In this document: positions 1 through 15,115 of the stretch, piece after piece
Numbering within the stretch: the first letter of the stretch is position 1
Layout of the letters: each line of letters opens with the position of its first letter
From: Trichuris trichiura
Lineage: Eukaryota > Nematoda > Enoplea > Trichinellida > Trichuridae
DNA: 64,000 nt
Direction: 5' to 3'
Assembly (NCBI GenBank): GCA_037903355.1
Contig: JBAJFE010000005.1
Location: 2,666,001 to 2,730,000 of the forward strand
The notes under the pieces: generated by a model
What the model was told of the DNA's origin: nothing
What the model saw: only the letters and a program-made list of their open reading frames with translations
The model's database searches: none
Program-made: the position numbers and the translations under genes

Positions 1-2884
<2,884 letters not shown>

Positions 2885-4364
2885 AGCGAATCTATAAGCG
2901 ACAAAAGACAATTGGGGCAACAGTCTGCCAAAAATAAACCTCGAATTTTATATTTATAAATAAAATGCGTACTCGTAACAAAGCGCCAAGGCAAAACAAG
3001 CTGGCGGAACGAAAACACGCCCCATAAAGGGCCCATCTTGTCAATGAACTTAAACAATGGAAACACGAATCGCCAAAATCAAGCTGCTTACCAAAACTAG
3101 TTGCCGATGAGTTTAGAAATACGCGCGCGCGCGCGCAACCCATCGAACCAACGGTAAACGATTCGTACAGACATGGGCGAAAAAAATACACGTTATCTTT
3201 GCTTTCTTACCGATAAAGTTGTTGTCGAAGATGCAGCAACGGTGAACAAACGCGCGCAGTCGCTATTTGTCCTTGCTCGGTTTCTTTAAATCAACGCATT
3301 TGCTTAAGTTGCAAGAATCGCAAAGTTAGCATTATTTACTACAACAATTCTACCGTTTAATGATTTTCAGGTACTTTGCGTAAAATGACCTACAAAACAG
3401 AAAAGGGAACGTAAGGAAGAAAAATTGTTCGCGGCGTTCGTAATATTTTTTTCCCCTAAAAGCGGTTTTTTGTTTTCGCGGCTGAAATTCATAAACAGTT
3501 TGCTCAAAAGCGAGTAGAGCGGCATTGTCGTCTCGACGCGAACACGTGATCAATAATAAATGCGCTCGTAGTTTTTGGAACTCTTCCGTTTCCGCTTGAG
3601 GACGAAAATAAAAGACTTTCCGCAGCTACGAAGACGTCTGCTATTTTTCATATTTCTACAACGGGCCAATAAAACTGGTTTAATCGTTCTGCTTTATTAC
3701 GGCAATACGTCTTGCCAGTAGGGCATTTGGTGAAAATAGTGACGAAGCTTTCGGGATCTTTCCGGTCTCGTCATCGACGTTGAAAATTTTTTACCGCATC
3801 GCAACGTGATCGCTATGGATGAGCTTGTCAGCTTCGCTGAGATTACTCATAGTTTACGCGTATATTTTTACAAAAATCAAACAGATCATTAAAACCTATA
3901 AAAATTGTGCGCGCGTAAATCAATATCACTCCTTGCAAAAGGCATACTGTCGCAATACAAGTAAAAGACCACTTACGCTTTCTTAAAAAAAACGGTTAAC
4001 TTCTTGTCTTCTGCCGCCTGTACGAAATAAGACTGTCCAACAAAACTAAGCGCGAAGCCTCCCGCGTTTAACTTTAAAAAATGCAGCAGCGCCGGTTGAG
4101 ATAGTTCAAAAAGTTTCCGCAAAGTTTAAAGTCGCTAACGGAGCTAGCGAGTTTTACGCAAGCTCATCTATTAGGTATACGTAACAAAAAAGACTGCGTT
4201 TAGACTTTGCTATTTGTACGCCTTGAAAAAGACGCGGACTTAAATAAGTGGTGAAATAAAGCGAAGTTGCCGGCGTTTTCTTACTGTATACTCGTTCCTG
4301 CGCATCTTTAATTGTATGCGGCGGTTCTTCGAGGAAAATCGTCAATTCCGGATCAGCCTTGACG
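2885..4364. other. Intergenic region between two divergent genes
   Basis: About 1.5 kb separates the start codons of the acyl-CoA synthetase (minus) and the kinesin (plus), so both promoters should lie here. I see no convincing coding exon: the open frames are short and have no recognisable content. A short alternating CG run lies near 3121-3136. No further structure was recognised. Confidence 0.5.
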
Positions 4365-7300
4365 ATGGCGAAGTCTATACCGATAAAAGTTGCCGTCCGT
4401 TGTCGCCCGATGGTGTTAATAGAGAAAGAAAAGGGCGCCAGCGACTGCTTGCAAGTTTTGTCGGAGGCCAACCAGGTTGCTAAGGATTTTGCGCTAATTC
4501 TGTTAGCTCACGTTAATAGCATTATTTTTAGGTGATCATAGACGGCAGATGCTTTCAATTTGACGATGTTTTCGGCCATTCGTCCAGTCAGCATCAAGTG
4601 TATCAAACTTGCGCGGCGCCATTGTGCAACTCCTTTTTTGAGGGTAATGTTTAATTCATAGCGCTTCCCCGCCATGCTTAAGCTTTTTCGGTTCTCTTAT
4701 CTCGAGTTGCTTCAGCGTGTAACGTACTTTTATGTTTTCTTGGCAGCACGTCTTGATGATATACGTTTGTTTGCACGCTTACGAGTACGTACGCCGACGG
4801 GCGCATTTTTAAAACGCTATCTATGCTTGTCCATTTATCTTAATGTCGGAAAATGCTTTTTTGCTTTTCGCTTGCTAACAACGCAGATGATTTCAAGCTT
4901 TTCATTTTTCCGTACGTCACTTTTCCATTCGCCGCTCCGTCGAGTATACGAATCCGTTTTGTCAACAATTTAATTTTTTCCCCTTTTATCTGTTCGGGCT
5001 ATTCGGTTGAGCCATTTTTTTGTTTGCAGCTTCAGCTTGCTAATGAGCTTATTGCTCCGTTTACCTTTCGGTTCCGCCGTTTTGCCTTTTGAAATCGAAG
5101 CAACACTAAAATTCAAATTAAAAAATAAATTATAACGAGGTGGAGTTTTCTTTTTTTGCAGCTTCGCGTTTTCACCCTTCTAAGCAATATTAACGTAAGC
5201 CCGTTTTAGGTTATAATTGCACCGTTTTTGCTTACGGCCAAACTGGTAGCGGGAAAACCTATACAATGGGTACCGAGGAGAAGGCTCAAAACAGTTCGCC
5301 TGAATCAAGCGGTCTCATCATTCGACTTATAAACCACATATTCAATGAGCGTGACGCCGAGTCGGATGAATTCGAGTTTCAGTTTAGCTGCTCAATGTTG
5401 GAGGTATGCTGAAGCTGAAAGGAGCGAACAGCTTTCGGATTGTTTCTTCATTAGATCTACAATGAAACGGTGTTTGACTTACTGGGCAACAGGGAACCGT
5501 TGATGATTCGCGAACACCAAACCGAAGGCATCTACGTAACCTTTAACCCAATTGCTGAAAAAGAAAAAAGCTTTGCTTGAAATGCTTGTATTTCAGGTAC
5601 AAAACTTGACCTTAAAGGTGGTTGAAAATTTGTCGGACACGTTGCAATGCCTTGAGGAAGGATGCTTCAACAGAAGTCAAGGCGAAACTGCTATGAACGT
5701 TTCGTCGTCACGTTCGCATGCCATTTTCACCATTTACATGACAAAAATTTCTCGCAGCGAAAGGTAAAACGATCTGCGTTACCGTATTGGCATTGCTTCC
5801 ATGGCTAGCATTCCAGTACGGCTTGTTACAAAGCGAAATTGAACTTGGTTGATCTAGCCGGAAGCGAACGCTTGAAAAAGACGCAAGCTGAAGGCAATCG
5901 TATGAAGGAAGGTAAGCTGTTGTTGACGTCCGTATTTTAAAATGATCTTCTTTACAAATGCCCCATGAATAGGCATTAAAATTAATGAAGGCCTTCTGGC
6001 TTTGGGCAACGTAATCTCAGCGCTAACGGAGAGTACGGGCGGCCGAGTCCACGTACCTTATCGAGATTCAAAGTTGACTAGACTCTTACAGGGTACGTTA
6101 TTACGCATGACAACTTCTACAGTGAGAGATTTGATATTCTATCAGATTCGCTCGGAGGCAACAGTGTGACAGTGATGATTGCCTGCGTCTCCCCGGCCGA
6201 TACAAACCACGACGAAACGTTGAACACATTGCGCTACGCGGAAAGAGCGAAAAAAATAAAGAACAAACCTTTTGTCAACTTGGATCCAACCGCGGCTGAA
6301 CTATTGAAACTTCGGCAGGAAGTATGTTGTTGTCATTGTTTGCTTAAGAAGTTAAGTTCGCAAGAAAAAACGCGTTGCGATATCATCTTCAGCTATAGGA
6401 AACCTACTTTTCACGAATGATTTTTGAAATACTACAGTAGGCAAAAGGCCTACTGTAGTATTTCAAAAATCATTCGTGAAAAGTAGGTTTCCTATAGCTA
6501 AAGATGGGACGATGAACAGAATAAGCATTGTTTCGTAGGCAACGCAGCCAGCAGGCATTTTGAATTGGCTTTATTTTATTTTAGAATGAAATTTATCGGC
6601 GCGCGCTCGGCCTTTCTCCCGGTTCCGGATTTGCTGGTTTAAAAATGCCCAACGATTCGACCGAAATAGAGGAGGCTCGTCGGCGTATCTCGACGCTTGA
6701 AGCGCGCTGCGAAAAAATGGACGTATACAAAGATCGTTACTTGCGGCAGTCGCAGAAACTGTTGAACGTGAGCTCGGAAGTTTAAGCTTCAAGTTTGGCT
6801 TTGCTCAATTGCGATCTTGTTTAGGCAGAATTTCATAGGGATATGCTTCACGACTGCTCCAAGGAGACTCTCGAAAAGCTGTAATATTTTTAAAACTATC
6901 CGTGTTGTTACTAACTTATCTTCCGTGCAGAACGAAGCTGCGCGAAATGGGTACCCTGAACGACGTGCTAGACGCGCTTGCTACCATTGTTCAAGATCTT
7001 GCAAACGTAATCAAAAGCGTTGACGATCAAGAAATGGCCGGACTCAATGCCAGCAGCGTTCGTTTGCTTACGTCATCTGACTTTTCTTCTTATCCGACAG
7101 TTTTTTTTTGATTTTTAGGGCGACGAAGAAGACTCGTTGGAACAAAAAGCCGACCTCGAGCAAGCTCGGTCTAAATTCGACGAACTGACTCGCGAAATTA
7201 AAGAAAAAGAGAAGCAAATCTCCGAAGTTGAAAACGACCTATCGTTGAACTCTCACTGCCACGACCACGAGGTTTGAAGTTGCTTGTTAAGGAAAGATTA

Positions 7301-9129
7301 GACAACGTGGCTATTGTTGCAGAGTGTCATAGCCGACCTTTGCGCAAAGGTGACAATGTTGACTGCCGAAAAGGACGAGCTGGCCAATCAGCTGAAAAGT
7401 TTGAGCAAGTCCACAAAGTAGGCAATTAATGAGCCGATCTCTCGTTTGCTATACCGAGCCAACTTGACGCAGGTTGAACGAACAAAGGCGACAACGCATA
7501 GGCGAGCTTGAAAAGCAAATTGCCGAACTGAACAAGAAATTGGCGGCCATGCGAAATTTGGAACGGTCGAAGATCCAGTCGGAGAAGCACATAAAGGACT
7601 TGAAGACGGAAGTTTGCGTAAATATTTGCATAAATGCTTTTCTTTTTTTGTCCACTTTGTCGCTTTCGTTGCAGCTACTTAAGCAGGCGCAAGTCAACTT
7701 CATTCGTCAGCAACGAGAGGAGGCTGCAAAGGCTCGCAAAGCCAAAGCCAACATCGATAAGCAAATGAACGTCCTTCGCGACAGAGTACGCCTACGCTTA
7801 ATATACGACATACATAGCTAATCTCGTCTTCTTCTCTTCCGCAGAAACGACGGGTCGAGTACGAAGCTCTTAAAGACAAACGCCGATGCGACAAAATACT
7901 AAGCGTCTATCAGAGGAAATACGAAGCCGTAATAGCTTTGGAGGGAGCGTCAGTATGCAAATAATTAAGTAACATTTTTCCTTCCTTTAGGCAACCTCTC
8001 TAAGTCGGCGTCTGCAGGAACAGATAAGCCGAATGACGCGAGAAAAACGAGGCGGAAAGAAAATGATTGGCGACACCAAAGCGTTAGCGGTAAATATGCT
8101 AATTTTTTGCGTATTCAAAAAAGCAGCTTTAATCTATCGCGTAGGAGTATGTGCGTCGCGAGCTTTATGTCGCCATTGGCTCGGCGGAGGCGAAGTTCTA
8201 TTGCAATCAATTGTTATGCCAAAGGGAGACGCTGTACAAGCGGTTGATGAAGCTTAAAAGGGAAGAGATCGATCGTGGAAACGAAGATATGACGGCGGAA
8301 GAGTCTGAAGACTTTGAGCATCAGGAGGCTGAATTGAAGCGCCAAATTGAATTGCGTAGCGCTCGCGTAACCGAGTTGCGTAGACGTATAGCCGAATATG
8401 AGCTTTGGGACAAATCCAAATCTCGTTTTGCCACTGTAACCAATGTAGACGATGCCAAGGCGATGCTGCAAGTGCTTTTCGATCAAGTAAGCTCACCTTT
8501 ACTTTCCTTTCTTCTAAATAAACGCTGCTTGATTATGACTGTAGGCAGTGTTGGCCAACTTGAACCAAAAAAGAGCAGAAAATACATTGGAGGACGTGAA
8601 TGACTACGCGCTGACTATTCCCGACAAAACTTCAAACATAGGAAGCCCTGTCACTCCATGCAGGGTTAGAATGTTGACTGAACTTTGCAATACGCAAAAG
8701 AAAACTATAGAAGATCTTAGCGAACGCCTTAAGTCGGCTGAGGTCGAGCGGCGTCATTTTGCCCAGGTGCGTATTGCAGCTGCTGTACGTACAATTGCTA
8801 TATGTTCTTTGGTCATTCAGGAGACGCGCACAGGTAAGCTCGATTCCTGGAGAGGGCAACTTTACTTTGACCCTATTCGTTCCAACGATACTTCCGCCAT
8901 CAATGACTTAACTTGGACCAAAGTGAGTACACAAAAATGTCGTCGTCGCTGGTCGGTTTTCATTTGGCCATTGTAACAGACGGACGATTCGCCATTTCCG
9001 GCAAAGCCCTACTTGCCGACGCCGAGAAAGTTGCTCCATTTGGTAAGTCGCCAAGCGGACGAGGAAGACGAAGGCGAACAATGCAAAAACGGGTCGTTCG
9101 AGTCGAAACGGCGTCGCGTCGAATCCTGA
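4365..9129 (+). CDS. Kinesin-4 family motor protein (KIF4/KIF21/KIF27 group)
   Basis: Plus-end microtubule motor of the kinesin-4 group, whose members act in spindle midzone assembly, chromosome arm transport or axonal/ciliary length control. The start ATG at 4365 begins [15 protein letters not shown]. Exon 2 is 4532-4643 and exon 3 starts at 5210 with [20 protein letters not shown] (P-loop). Later exons give switch I (NVSSSRSHA), switch II (LVDLAGSER), [11 protein letters not shown] and the neck ([14 protein letters not shown], about 6230). From about 6590 to 8900 roughly a dozen exons encode a charged, heptad-rich coiled-coil stalk. The last exon ends in an acidic tail, a basic KRRR patch and TGA at 9127-9129. 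No WD40 repeats follow, which argues against KIF21. Most introns are 50-70 nt; one (6325 to about 6580) contains a perfect palindrome. Confidence 0.92.
6391..6499. repeat. Perfect 52-bp palindrome with 5-nt loop, in a kinesin intron
   Basis: Left arm 6391-6442 is the exact reverse complement of right arm 6448-6499, with a loop of AAAAG. After one mismatched pair the complementarity continues for 6 bp (CATCTT at 6384-6389 with AAGATG at 6501-6506). The stem includes the TACTGTA heptamer seen often elsewhere in the window. It lies wholly within an intron, so the pre-mRNA should fold into a long hairpin. Origin unknown: a foldback element, a template-switch duplication or an assembly artefact are all possible. 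Confidence 0.9.
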
Positions 9130-9359
9130 GTCGAAAAATTGTCGAGTCATCATTGGTTTCGTCGTTCTTCCACATTTTTACTTCCTCTTTATGTTGCACT
9201 TAAGTCCGATACAACTTCAAGTAGTTATTAATAATATTATTACAGTTTGCCGTAACAGCTTTGCATTAAAGGAGAACGACGCAACTGAAATTATGTAAAT
9301 TTTTTTTCCTTTACTTCAAATAGCGCAAAAGAAAAAGTGTACGCGAGCTCTTCAAATTT

Positions 9360-11322
9360 GAAATTGGTCGCGCGTTGCCACTCCGAACCGATAGATAAGA
9401 TTAGCGTTTCAAATTTGAATTAGTTTGGCTATATCGAAACTTAAAATTTGCATACCTCTCAGTTTTAGCGCGCGCAAAACAATTAGGCAATACAATGCTT
9501 TACGTCCAACAAAAATAGTACGTTTTGCCATTTCGCACCAAAGCTGTTACAAAGCGATTGAGCGCGCGACATAATCGAAATAACAGCCGAAACTATATGA
9601 CGTCATGAAAAGAAAGGTTACTTACGTCGGAGCAAGAAAAAACAAACGCATTTTTCGTAGGTTCGCTTGGTTAATTAGCATTTCTGCATGCCTCAGCCTG
9701 TTCAAAAGGAGATGAATGGGCGACGCGATGGACAAACAGTTGCCAATGGGCGAAACGCTAAAGTAAACAATTTTTTTCAAAAAGCGCGACGGAACAAGAG
9801 AAAATATTTGCTTTTAAATAGTCAAACGCTCTTCGCGTCAACAACAACAACAACATTCCCGCGCCAACCTTTGCGGCAATTGCCAAAACGAAGTCAGCGA
9901 GGATAGTCAATCGGTTAAGGGTAAGATTTCAAAAAATACAAAAATTTAAATTAAATGATGCTCAGGTTGCAAAGGCGATACGCATTGGCCTTTACGCATT
10001 GATAACAATGCTCGAATTTGTGTTGAGCTATCGCGCGTTGCCACTCTGAACCAGTAGGCAAGATAAGCGTTTCAAATTTGAATTATTTCCGCTGTATCGA
10101 AGCTTTTGAGCGAGCAAAACGGTTAAGCAATATCAATGCTTTACGTCCGACAAAAGCGGTACGTTTTGCTACTTCGCACAAAAACTGCTTCAAAGCAATT
10201 AAGTGCGCGAAATAGTTGAAATAACAACCGAAACTAAATGACGTCATGAAAGGAAAGGTTACTTACGTCGGAGCAAGAAAAAAACAAACACATTTTTCGT
10301 AGGTGCGCTTGGTTAATTAGCATTTCTGCATGCCTCAGCCTGCTCAAAAGGTGATGAATGGACGACGCGTTGAACAAACAGTTGCCAAAGGGCGACGGCA
10401 AGTTGCAAGAGGAGCACTGGGCGAAACGCTAAAGTAAACAATTTTTTTCAAAAAGCGCGACGGAACAAGAGAAAATATTTGCTTTTAAATAGTCAAACGC
10501 TCTTCGCGTCAACAACAACAACAACATTCCCGCGCCAACCTTTGCGGCTATTGCCAAGACGAAGTCAGCGAGGATAGTCAATCGGTTAAGGGTAAGATTT
10601 CAAAAAATACAAAAGTTTAAATTAAATGATGCTCAGGTTGCAAAGGCGATACGCACTGGCCTTTACGCATTGATGACAATGCTGGAATTCGTGCTGAGCT
10701 ATCGCGCATTGCCGCTCTAAATCAGTAGGTAAGATTAGCGTTTCAAATTTGAACTATTTCGGCTGTATCGAAGCTCTTGAGCGAGCAAAACGGTTAAGCA
10801 ATATCAATGCTTTACGTCCGACAAAAGCGGTACGTTTGCTACTTCGCATAAAAGCTGCTTCAAAGCGATTAAGTGCGCGAAATAGTTGAAATAACAACCG
10901 AAACTAAATGACGTCATGAAAGGAAAGGTTACTTACGTCAGAGCAAGAAAAAACAAACGCATTTTTCGTAGGTTCGCATGGTTAATTAGCATTTCTGCAT
11001 GCCTAAGCCTGTTCAAAAGGAGATGAATGGACGACGCGTTGAACAACAAACAGTTGCCAATGGGCGAAACGCTAAAGTAAACAATTTTTTTCAAAAAGCG
11101 CAACGGAACAAGAGAAAATATTTGCTTTTAAATCGTCAAACGCTCTTCGCTTCAACAACAGCAACAACATTCCCGCGCTGACCTTTGCGGCTATTGCCGA
11201 AACGACGTCAGTGAGGATAGTCAATCGGTTAAGGGTAAGATTTCAAAAAATACAAAGTTTAAATTAAATGATGCTCAGGTTGCAAAGGCGATACGCATTG
11301 GCCTTTACGCATTGATAACAAT
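9360..11322. repeat. Three tandem copies of a ~640-670 bp direct repeat
   Basis: Landmarks recur three times in the same order: the TTTCAAATTTGAA block, ATGACGTCAT (9597, 10238, 10908), CATTTTTCGTAGGT, ATTTCTGCATGCCT (9680, 10322, 10991), the CAACAACAACAACATTCC run and GATGCTCAGGTTGCAAAGG (9958, 10629, 11270). Spacings are about 640-670 bp. The middle copy carries about 27 extra bases near 10389-10415; the last copy breaks off near 11322, about 130 bp before the succinyl-CoA ligase start. Each copy has a short open frame (MPxPVQKEMNGRR...) in the same position, but the second copy breaks it, so I take it as non-coding. Each copy has a palindromic CRE-like TGACGTCA. Confidence 0.92.
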
Positions 11323-11451
11323 GGTATTGTTGTAAAAGTTATGCAAATGCAGGTACATAAATTACTGTAATATTCTACATTCCGCCGTTGAGCTCCAGTT
11401 GTCAGCAACGCTTTGGCGGCCGGTGGCGGCAGCTCGTTTTGGTGTTGATAA

Positions 11452-13342
11452 ATGGCCCACTTGTGCAGGACAAACATTCTCGCCAATACGTGCAAGGTGA
11501 TGTTGTATGCTAGATAATGGGCGTTTACATTTATCTCCGTGCTTGAAGTTTTTGCATTCAGCTGTCAGCATTGGTCATTAGGAGCGTGCATAAGTGTCAT
11601 TGTTGCTTCATTTCAGGCGTTGCATAAGTCATTCGTTCGACATCTCACTTGCTTGGAGCACCAAGCTTTAAAGCTTCTCGAAGGCTCGCAAATACCGGTT
11701 CCGCGACACTTCGTCGTTTCCGAAAGTGACCGACTCGAAGAGGCGTTGCAGCAAATAGGTTTTACCTACGAGTCTGCGTGCTGTTTATCCTTTTTTTAAA
11801 CCAGAAATTCCCTCCAGGCGGTGATGACTTTGTCTTGAAAGCTTTGGTACCCACTGGTGGACGTGGTTTGGGAGTTTTTGAAAATGGTCTTAAAGGTGGC
11901 GTGCAGCTGGTCTGCAGGTTGGTCTTCTTCATCTTCTTCTTCTCTTTCTTCTCATTTTCCTATCCATTACCGTATACAGCCACGAGGAGGCGCACAAGCT
12001 TGCAAAACGAATGCTTGGATATAAGCTTGTGACAAAGCAGACTGGCGCAAAGGGCATCCTGTGCGAAAAACTCTTAGTAGCTCAGCGCCATTTCCTACGA
12101 CGCGAATATTACTTCAGTATAACGCTGGACAGAACTTTCAATGTAAAAAAATGACTTCAGACATCTTTTAAGCCATTAATCCCTACTGATATCCTATTTC
12201 AGGGCCCAGTTGTGATTGGTTGCGCTCAGGGAGGAGTTTCCATTGAACAAATTGCCAAGGAAGACCCGGATGCCATTGTTTACGCTCCCGTAGACGTCAA
12301 CGAAGGTTTGACCGAGGAACTTGCCAGCGATGTGGCTAGTAAGATCGGAATTCATGGCAGCAGTCGAGATGAGGTAAACATCGATATTTTCTTTGAATGA
12401 ACGCTCCCTCTCTCACTATTCCCTTTTTCAACTAGGCAGTCAAACTGTTCATAAAACTTTACAACATATTTATAAAAAATGATTGCAACCTCCTTGAGAT
12501 CAATCCGGTAGCCGAGGACTCGCTTGGTCATAGTAAGTTCAAAAAGGAAAGCTCATTTTTTCTTCGTCAGTACGCTATTCGAAATAGTGCTATGTATGGA
12601 TTGCAAAATGAGCATTGACGACGCGGCCTCCTACAGGCAAAAGGAGCTGTTCGACTATATAAAACCGGTGGACATGACGGAGCAGGAAAAAGAAGCAAAA
12701 AAATTCGATTTGAACTATATACCATTGACAGGCAACATTGGATGCATGGGTACGAGACGTCTATCGATTGCTTCCCCTCTTGAAGTTGTCTCTTTTTTTT
12801 TGAAAAAAACAGTGAACGGCGCGGGGCTCGCCATGGCAACTATGGATATAATAAAGCTTCACGGCGGCACGCCTGCTAACTTTCTCGACGTCGGAGGTGG
12901 GGCACACATTGAACAAGTGAAGGCGGCCTTTCGAATAATCATGGAAGATCCGAACGTTCGCTTTTCCATTGTTACTTGAACTGCTACTTTGTTGGTCGAT
13001 TTAGGTGCGAGCTGTTTTGGTGAATATATTCGGTGGAATTCTTCGATGTGACGTCATAGCGACCGGTGTTTGCCACGCGGCTCAGGAATTGAACATAACA
13101 GTTCCCATTGTATGCCGTCTCCAGGGAACGAAAGTGGACGACGCGAAGGCTCTTATTGCCAGCAGCGACCTGAAAGTGCTAGCGGTTGACAACCTGGACG
13201 ACGCGGCCAAAATGGTTGCTAGCGTACTTGCCTTAATGTACCTGCAAATCATTTTTGTTCTTTTCAGGCGGTTCGCCTGGCCAGCATTGTCGATATGGCC
13301 AGAGAAGTTGCGCTGGACGTCAGCTTTGAACTGCCAATATAG
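11452..13342 (+). CDS. SUCLA2: Succinyl-CoA ligase [ADP-forming] beta subunit, mitochondrial
   Basis: TCA-cycle enzyme of the mitochondrial matrix: with the alpha subunit it interconverts succinyl-CoA and succinate with substrate-level phosphorylation. The start ATG at 11452 is directly preceded by an in-frame TAA. The first residues ([15 protein letters not shown]) are basic and hydroxylated, fitting a short targeting peptide. Exons then give the ATP-grasp part ([53 protein letters not shown]) and the CoA-ligase part ([60 protein letters not shown]), ending SFELPI and TAG at 13340. TKQTG, LDVGGG and the SFELPI end match the ADP-forming rather than the GDP-forming paralogue. An intron near 12750-12811 is easily missed because the flanking frames stay open through it. 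Confidence 0.95.
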
Positions 13343-13495
13343 CCGCAATTTATTCGATCTTATTTTCTTTTAGCATTCCCCTTTTTGGTTTTAGCGTACG
13401 CGATAGCTGTTCTTTTAGCAAAGTTCATCCGTTGGCTTAAACGTTTTAATGATTTTTCTAATGCGTAAAGAGTATTCGCAAAAACGATGCAAGCA

Positions 13496-14061
13496 CTAGC
13501 CAAGGCCGTGATCCTCAAAAAAGCCCTGCGGCGTTTCCTCCTAAATTTAAAAGTCGAAGCCAAACGGTGCAAGCCTGGCCAACTTACGTCTTGCATCAAG
13601 TCCTCGGCGGCAATAGCTTTTAAAACTTGTTTCTTGCTTGTTTCCTGTACTTCGCCTCCCAACATGAATTCGTCCAGTATGAAGTAGGCTTTTTCAAAGT
13701 TGAAAATAATGTCCAACTCGCACACCTACAGTAAGGTCAAGTGTACCTGATTATGCAAAAAGTGGTACCGTACGCTTCCAAAATATTTGTCCAGCAATTC
13801 GACAAAACGATGAATTATCTCCAAGCAGATCAGCTCGTTGTCGTCCTGGTCGATGGCGCAGCAGAAGTACAAACTGGCGTATCGTTTGTAAACGATTTTC
13901 ATGTCTTGATATTCAAGAAATGCCGACATTTTTGGCTTGCGCGCCAGTATTGTTGTGACCAAGTCGCGAAGAATTTTCTTCTTAACCTTCTCCGGATAGG
14001 CGAGGTTCCAATTTTGCAAGCGCAACTTTCCCTGCCGGCTGAACAGCAGCATAAAGCGCAT
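13496..14061 (-). CDS. AP1S1: AP-1 complex subunit sigma (clathrin adaptor small chain)
   Basis: Small subunit of the AP-1 clathrin adaptor, acting in trans-Golgi/endosome sorting and dileucine signal binding. The minus-strand start at 14061 gives [18 protein letters not shown], then [20 protein letters not shown] and [14 protein letters not shown] short intron (GTACGG..CTGTAG, containing TACTGTA) leads to [20 protein letters not shown] and KKQVLKAI. A further intron leads to a short last exon ([14 protein letters not shown]) with its stop at 13498-13496. The [19 protein letters not shown] block identifies AP-1 rather than AP-2 or AP-3. The ATG directly follows a CAG, so an upstream exon carrying an extra initiator is possible. 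It is convergent with SUCLA2; the two stop codons are about 150 bp apart. Confidence 0.93.
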
Positions 14062-14456
14062 CTGCAATTCAAAAGATCAATAATCAAAGAAGAGAATTTT
14101 AGTTTTGTACCATTTTTGCGAATACTCGGCTGTTTTACAGCGCTTTTGCCAATGACAGCGTAATATTTGAGAAAAATAAAAATTTCCTACAGTAAACCAG
14201 ATTGTCAAGTTCGACGGGGCGTTAAAACTATTTTACTAAATTCCGACGAATTGTACGCGACTGAAAGTAGACAAAACGCAAAGTAATACGTTTTTTCAAC
14301 ACCGGACGCGTTTAGGTTTGTTTAAATCTTAGCTAGCGAACCAGGCGTACTTGCTGATGCTCAGAGTTACAGTAAGATTTAATTTTTGCCCCTTACGATT
14401 ATTTGTTTTGTCGTTTTTTAAGTGAAACCTAAGCGAGCGATCTTTCAAATACAGTC
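14062..14456. promoter_or_regulatory. Short divergent intergenic region (AP-1 sigma / MED21)
   Basis: About 400 bp separates the divergent starts of AP-1 sigma and MED21, so it must hold both core promoters. The TACTGTA/TACAGTA heptamer occurs twice here (about 14189 and 14368). No TATA box or other element can be named with confidence. Confidence 0.4.
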
Positions 14457-14849
14457 ATGTCGGACCGTCTGACGCAATTGCAAGACTGCATAAACGAGAT
14501 GGCTAACCATATGTGCAACAGCATTGGCGTATTGCAGCAGTCGAGTTTGCCTTGCAAAGTTGCCTCCGGTGAGCAGGACAATGCCGCTCTGTTTGCAAGT
14601 CTTGTTGCCCGTACAGCCAAGGATATAGACTTGTTGGTTGAATCGTTACCCGACGAGGAGCCGCCTAGAAGCACCCAACGTGAAAAGTATCAACGGTTAG
14701 GGCAGTTGAATGCCAAAGCTGCTCAGCAGCTCGAAGAGACGGTTGCTCAGGGACAACTACTGTTGGACCGTGTTAGCGACGTGATAGACTATATAGACCA
14801 AGTGCAACATCAAATAGCAAAAATGCGTGCTCAAGAACCTCTCGAATAA
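14457..14849 (+). CDS. MED21: Mediator of RNA polymerase II transcription subunit 21
   Basis: Core middle-module subunit of Mediator (yeast Srb7), which heterodimerises with MED7 and bridges activators to RNA polymerase II in the nucleus. The 130-aa single-exon frame begins MSDRLTQLQDCINEMA, then CNSIGVLQQSS and LVARTAKDIDLLVESLPDEE, the family's signature block. The C-terminal half (about residues 75-130) is a coiled coil with regularly spaced L, V and I. Length is close to the usual ~140 aa. It is unusual in this window for having no intron. Confidence 0.93.
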   Translation: MSDRLTQLQDCINEMANHMCNSIGVLQQSSLPCKVASGEQDNAALFASLVARTAKDIDLLVESLPDEEPPRSTQREKYQRLGQLNAKAAQQLEETVAQGQLLLDRVSDVIDYIDQVQHQIAKMRAQEPLE

Positions 14850-15115
14850 CGATTGTACGATTACTCCATTTTCACGTTGGACCGTGATGTCTTTTAAATC
14901 GTTCATTCTCAATTTGTTGTTACAGCATTGGGTCATAATAGGAAAGCGCGGTAAATGTAGCGTGCCTTTTTGCATGTCTTAATTCGCTAGGTCATTAGTC
15001 GATGCCGACAGAGTTACGTTTTTTGCCAATGTGTCACTATTGGAAACTATGTCAGCTTTTTTCGCCACTTCATCCTTATAACTGCTTCGATGCAACGGCT
15101 CGCCGCGCTTCAGTG

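Noticed and set aside
3121..3136. CG-alternating run as a regulatory or Z-DNA site
   Set aside because: Only about 16 bp; a chance microsatellite is sufficient explanation.
9688..11181. Repeated ~70-aa proteins in the triplicated unit
   Set aside because: The frame is broken in the middle copy and has no recognisable content; conservation is explained by recent duplication of DNA.
13741..14163. Plus-strand 140-codon ORF over AP-1 sigma
   Set aside because: The minus-strand frame matches AP-1 sigma throughout; this is its shadow.
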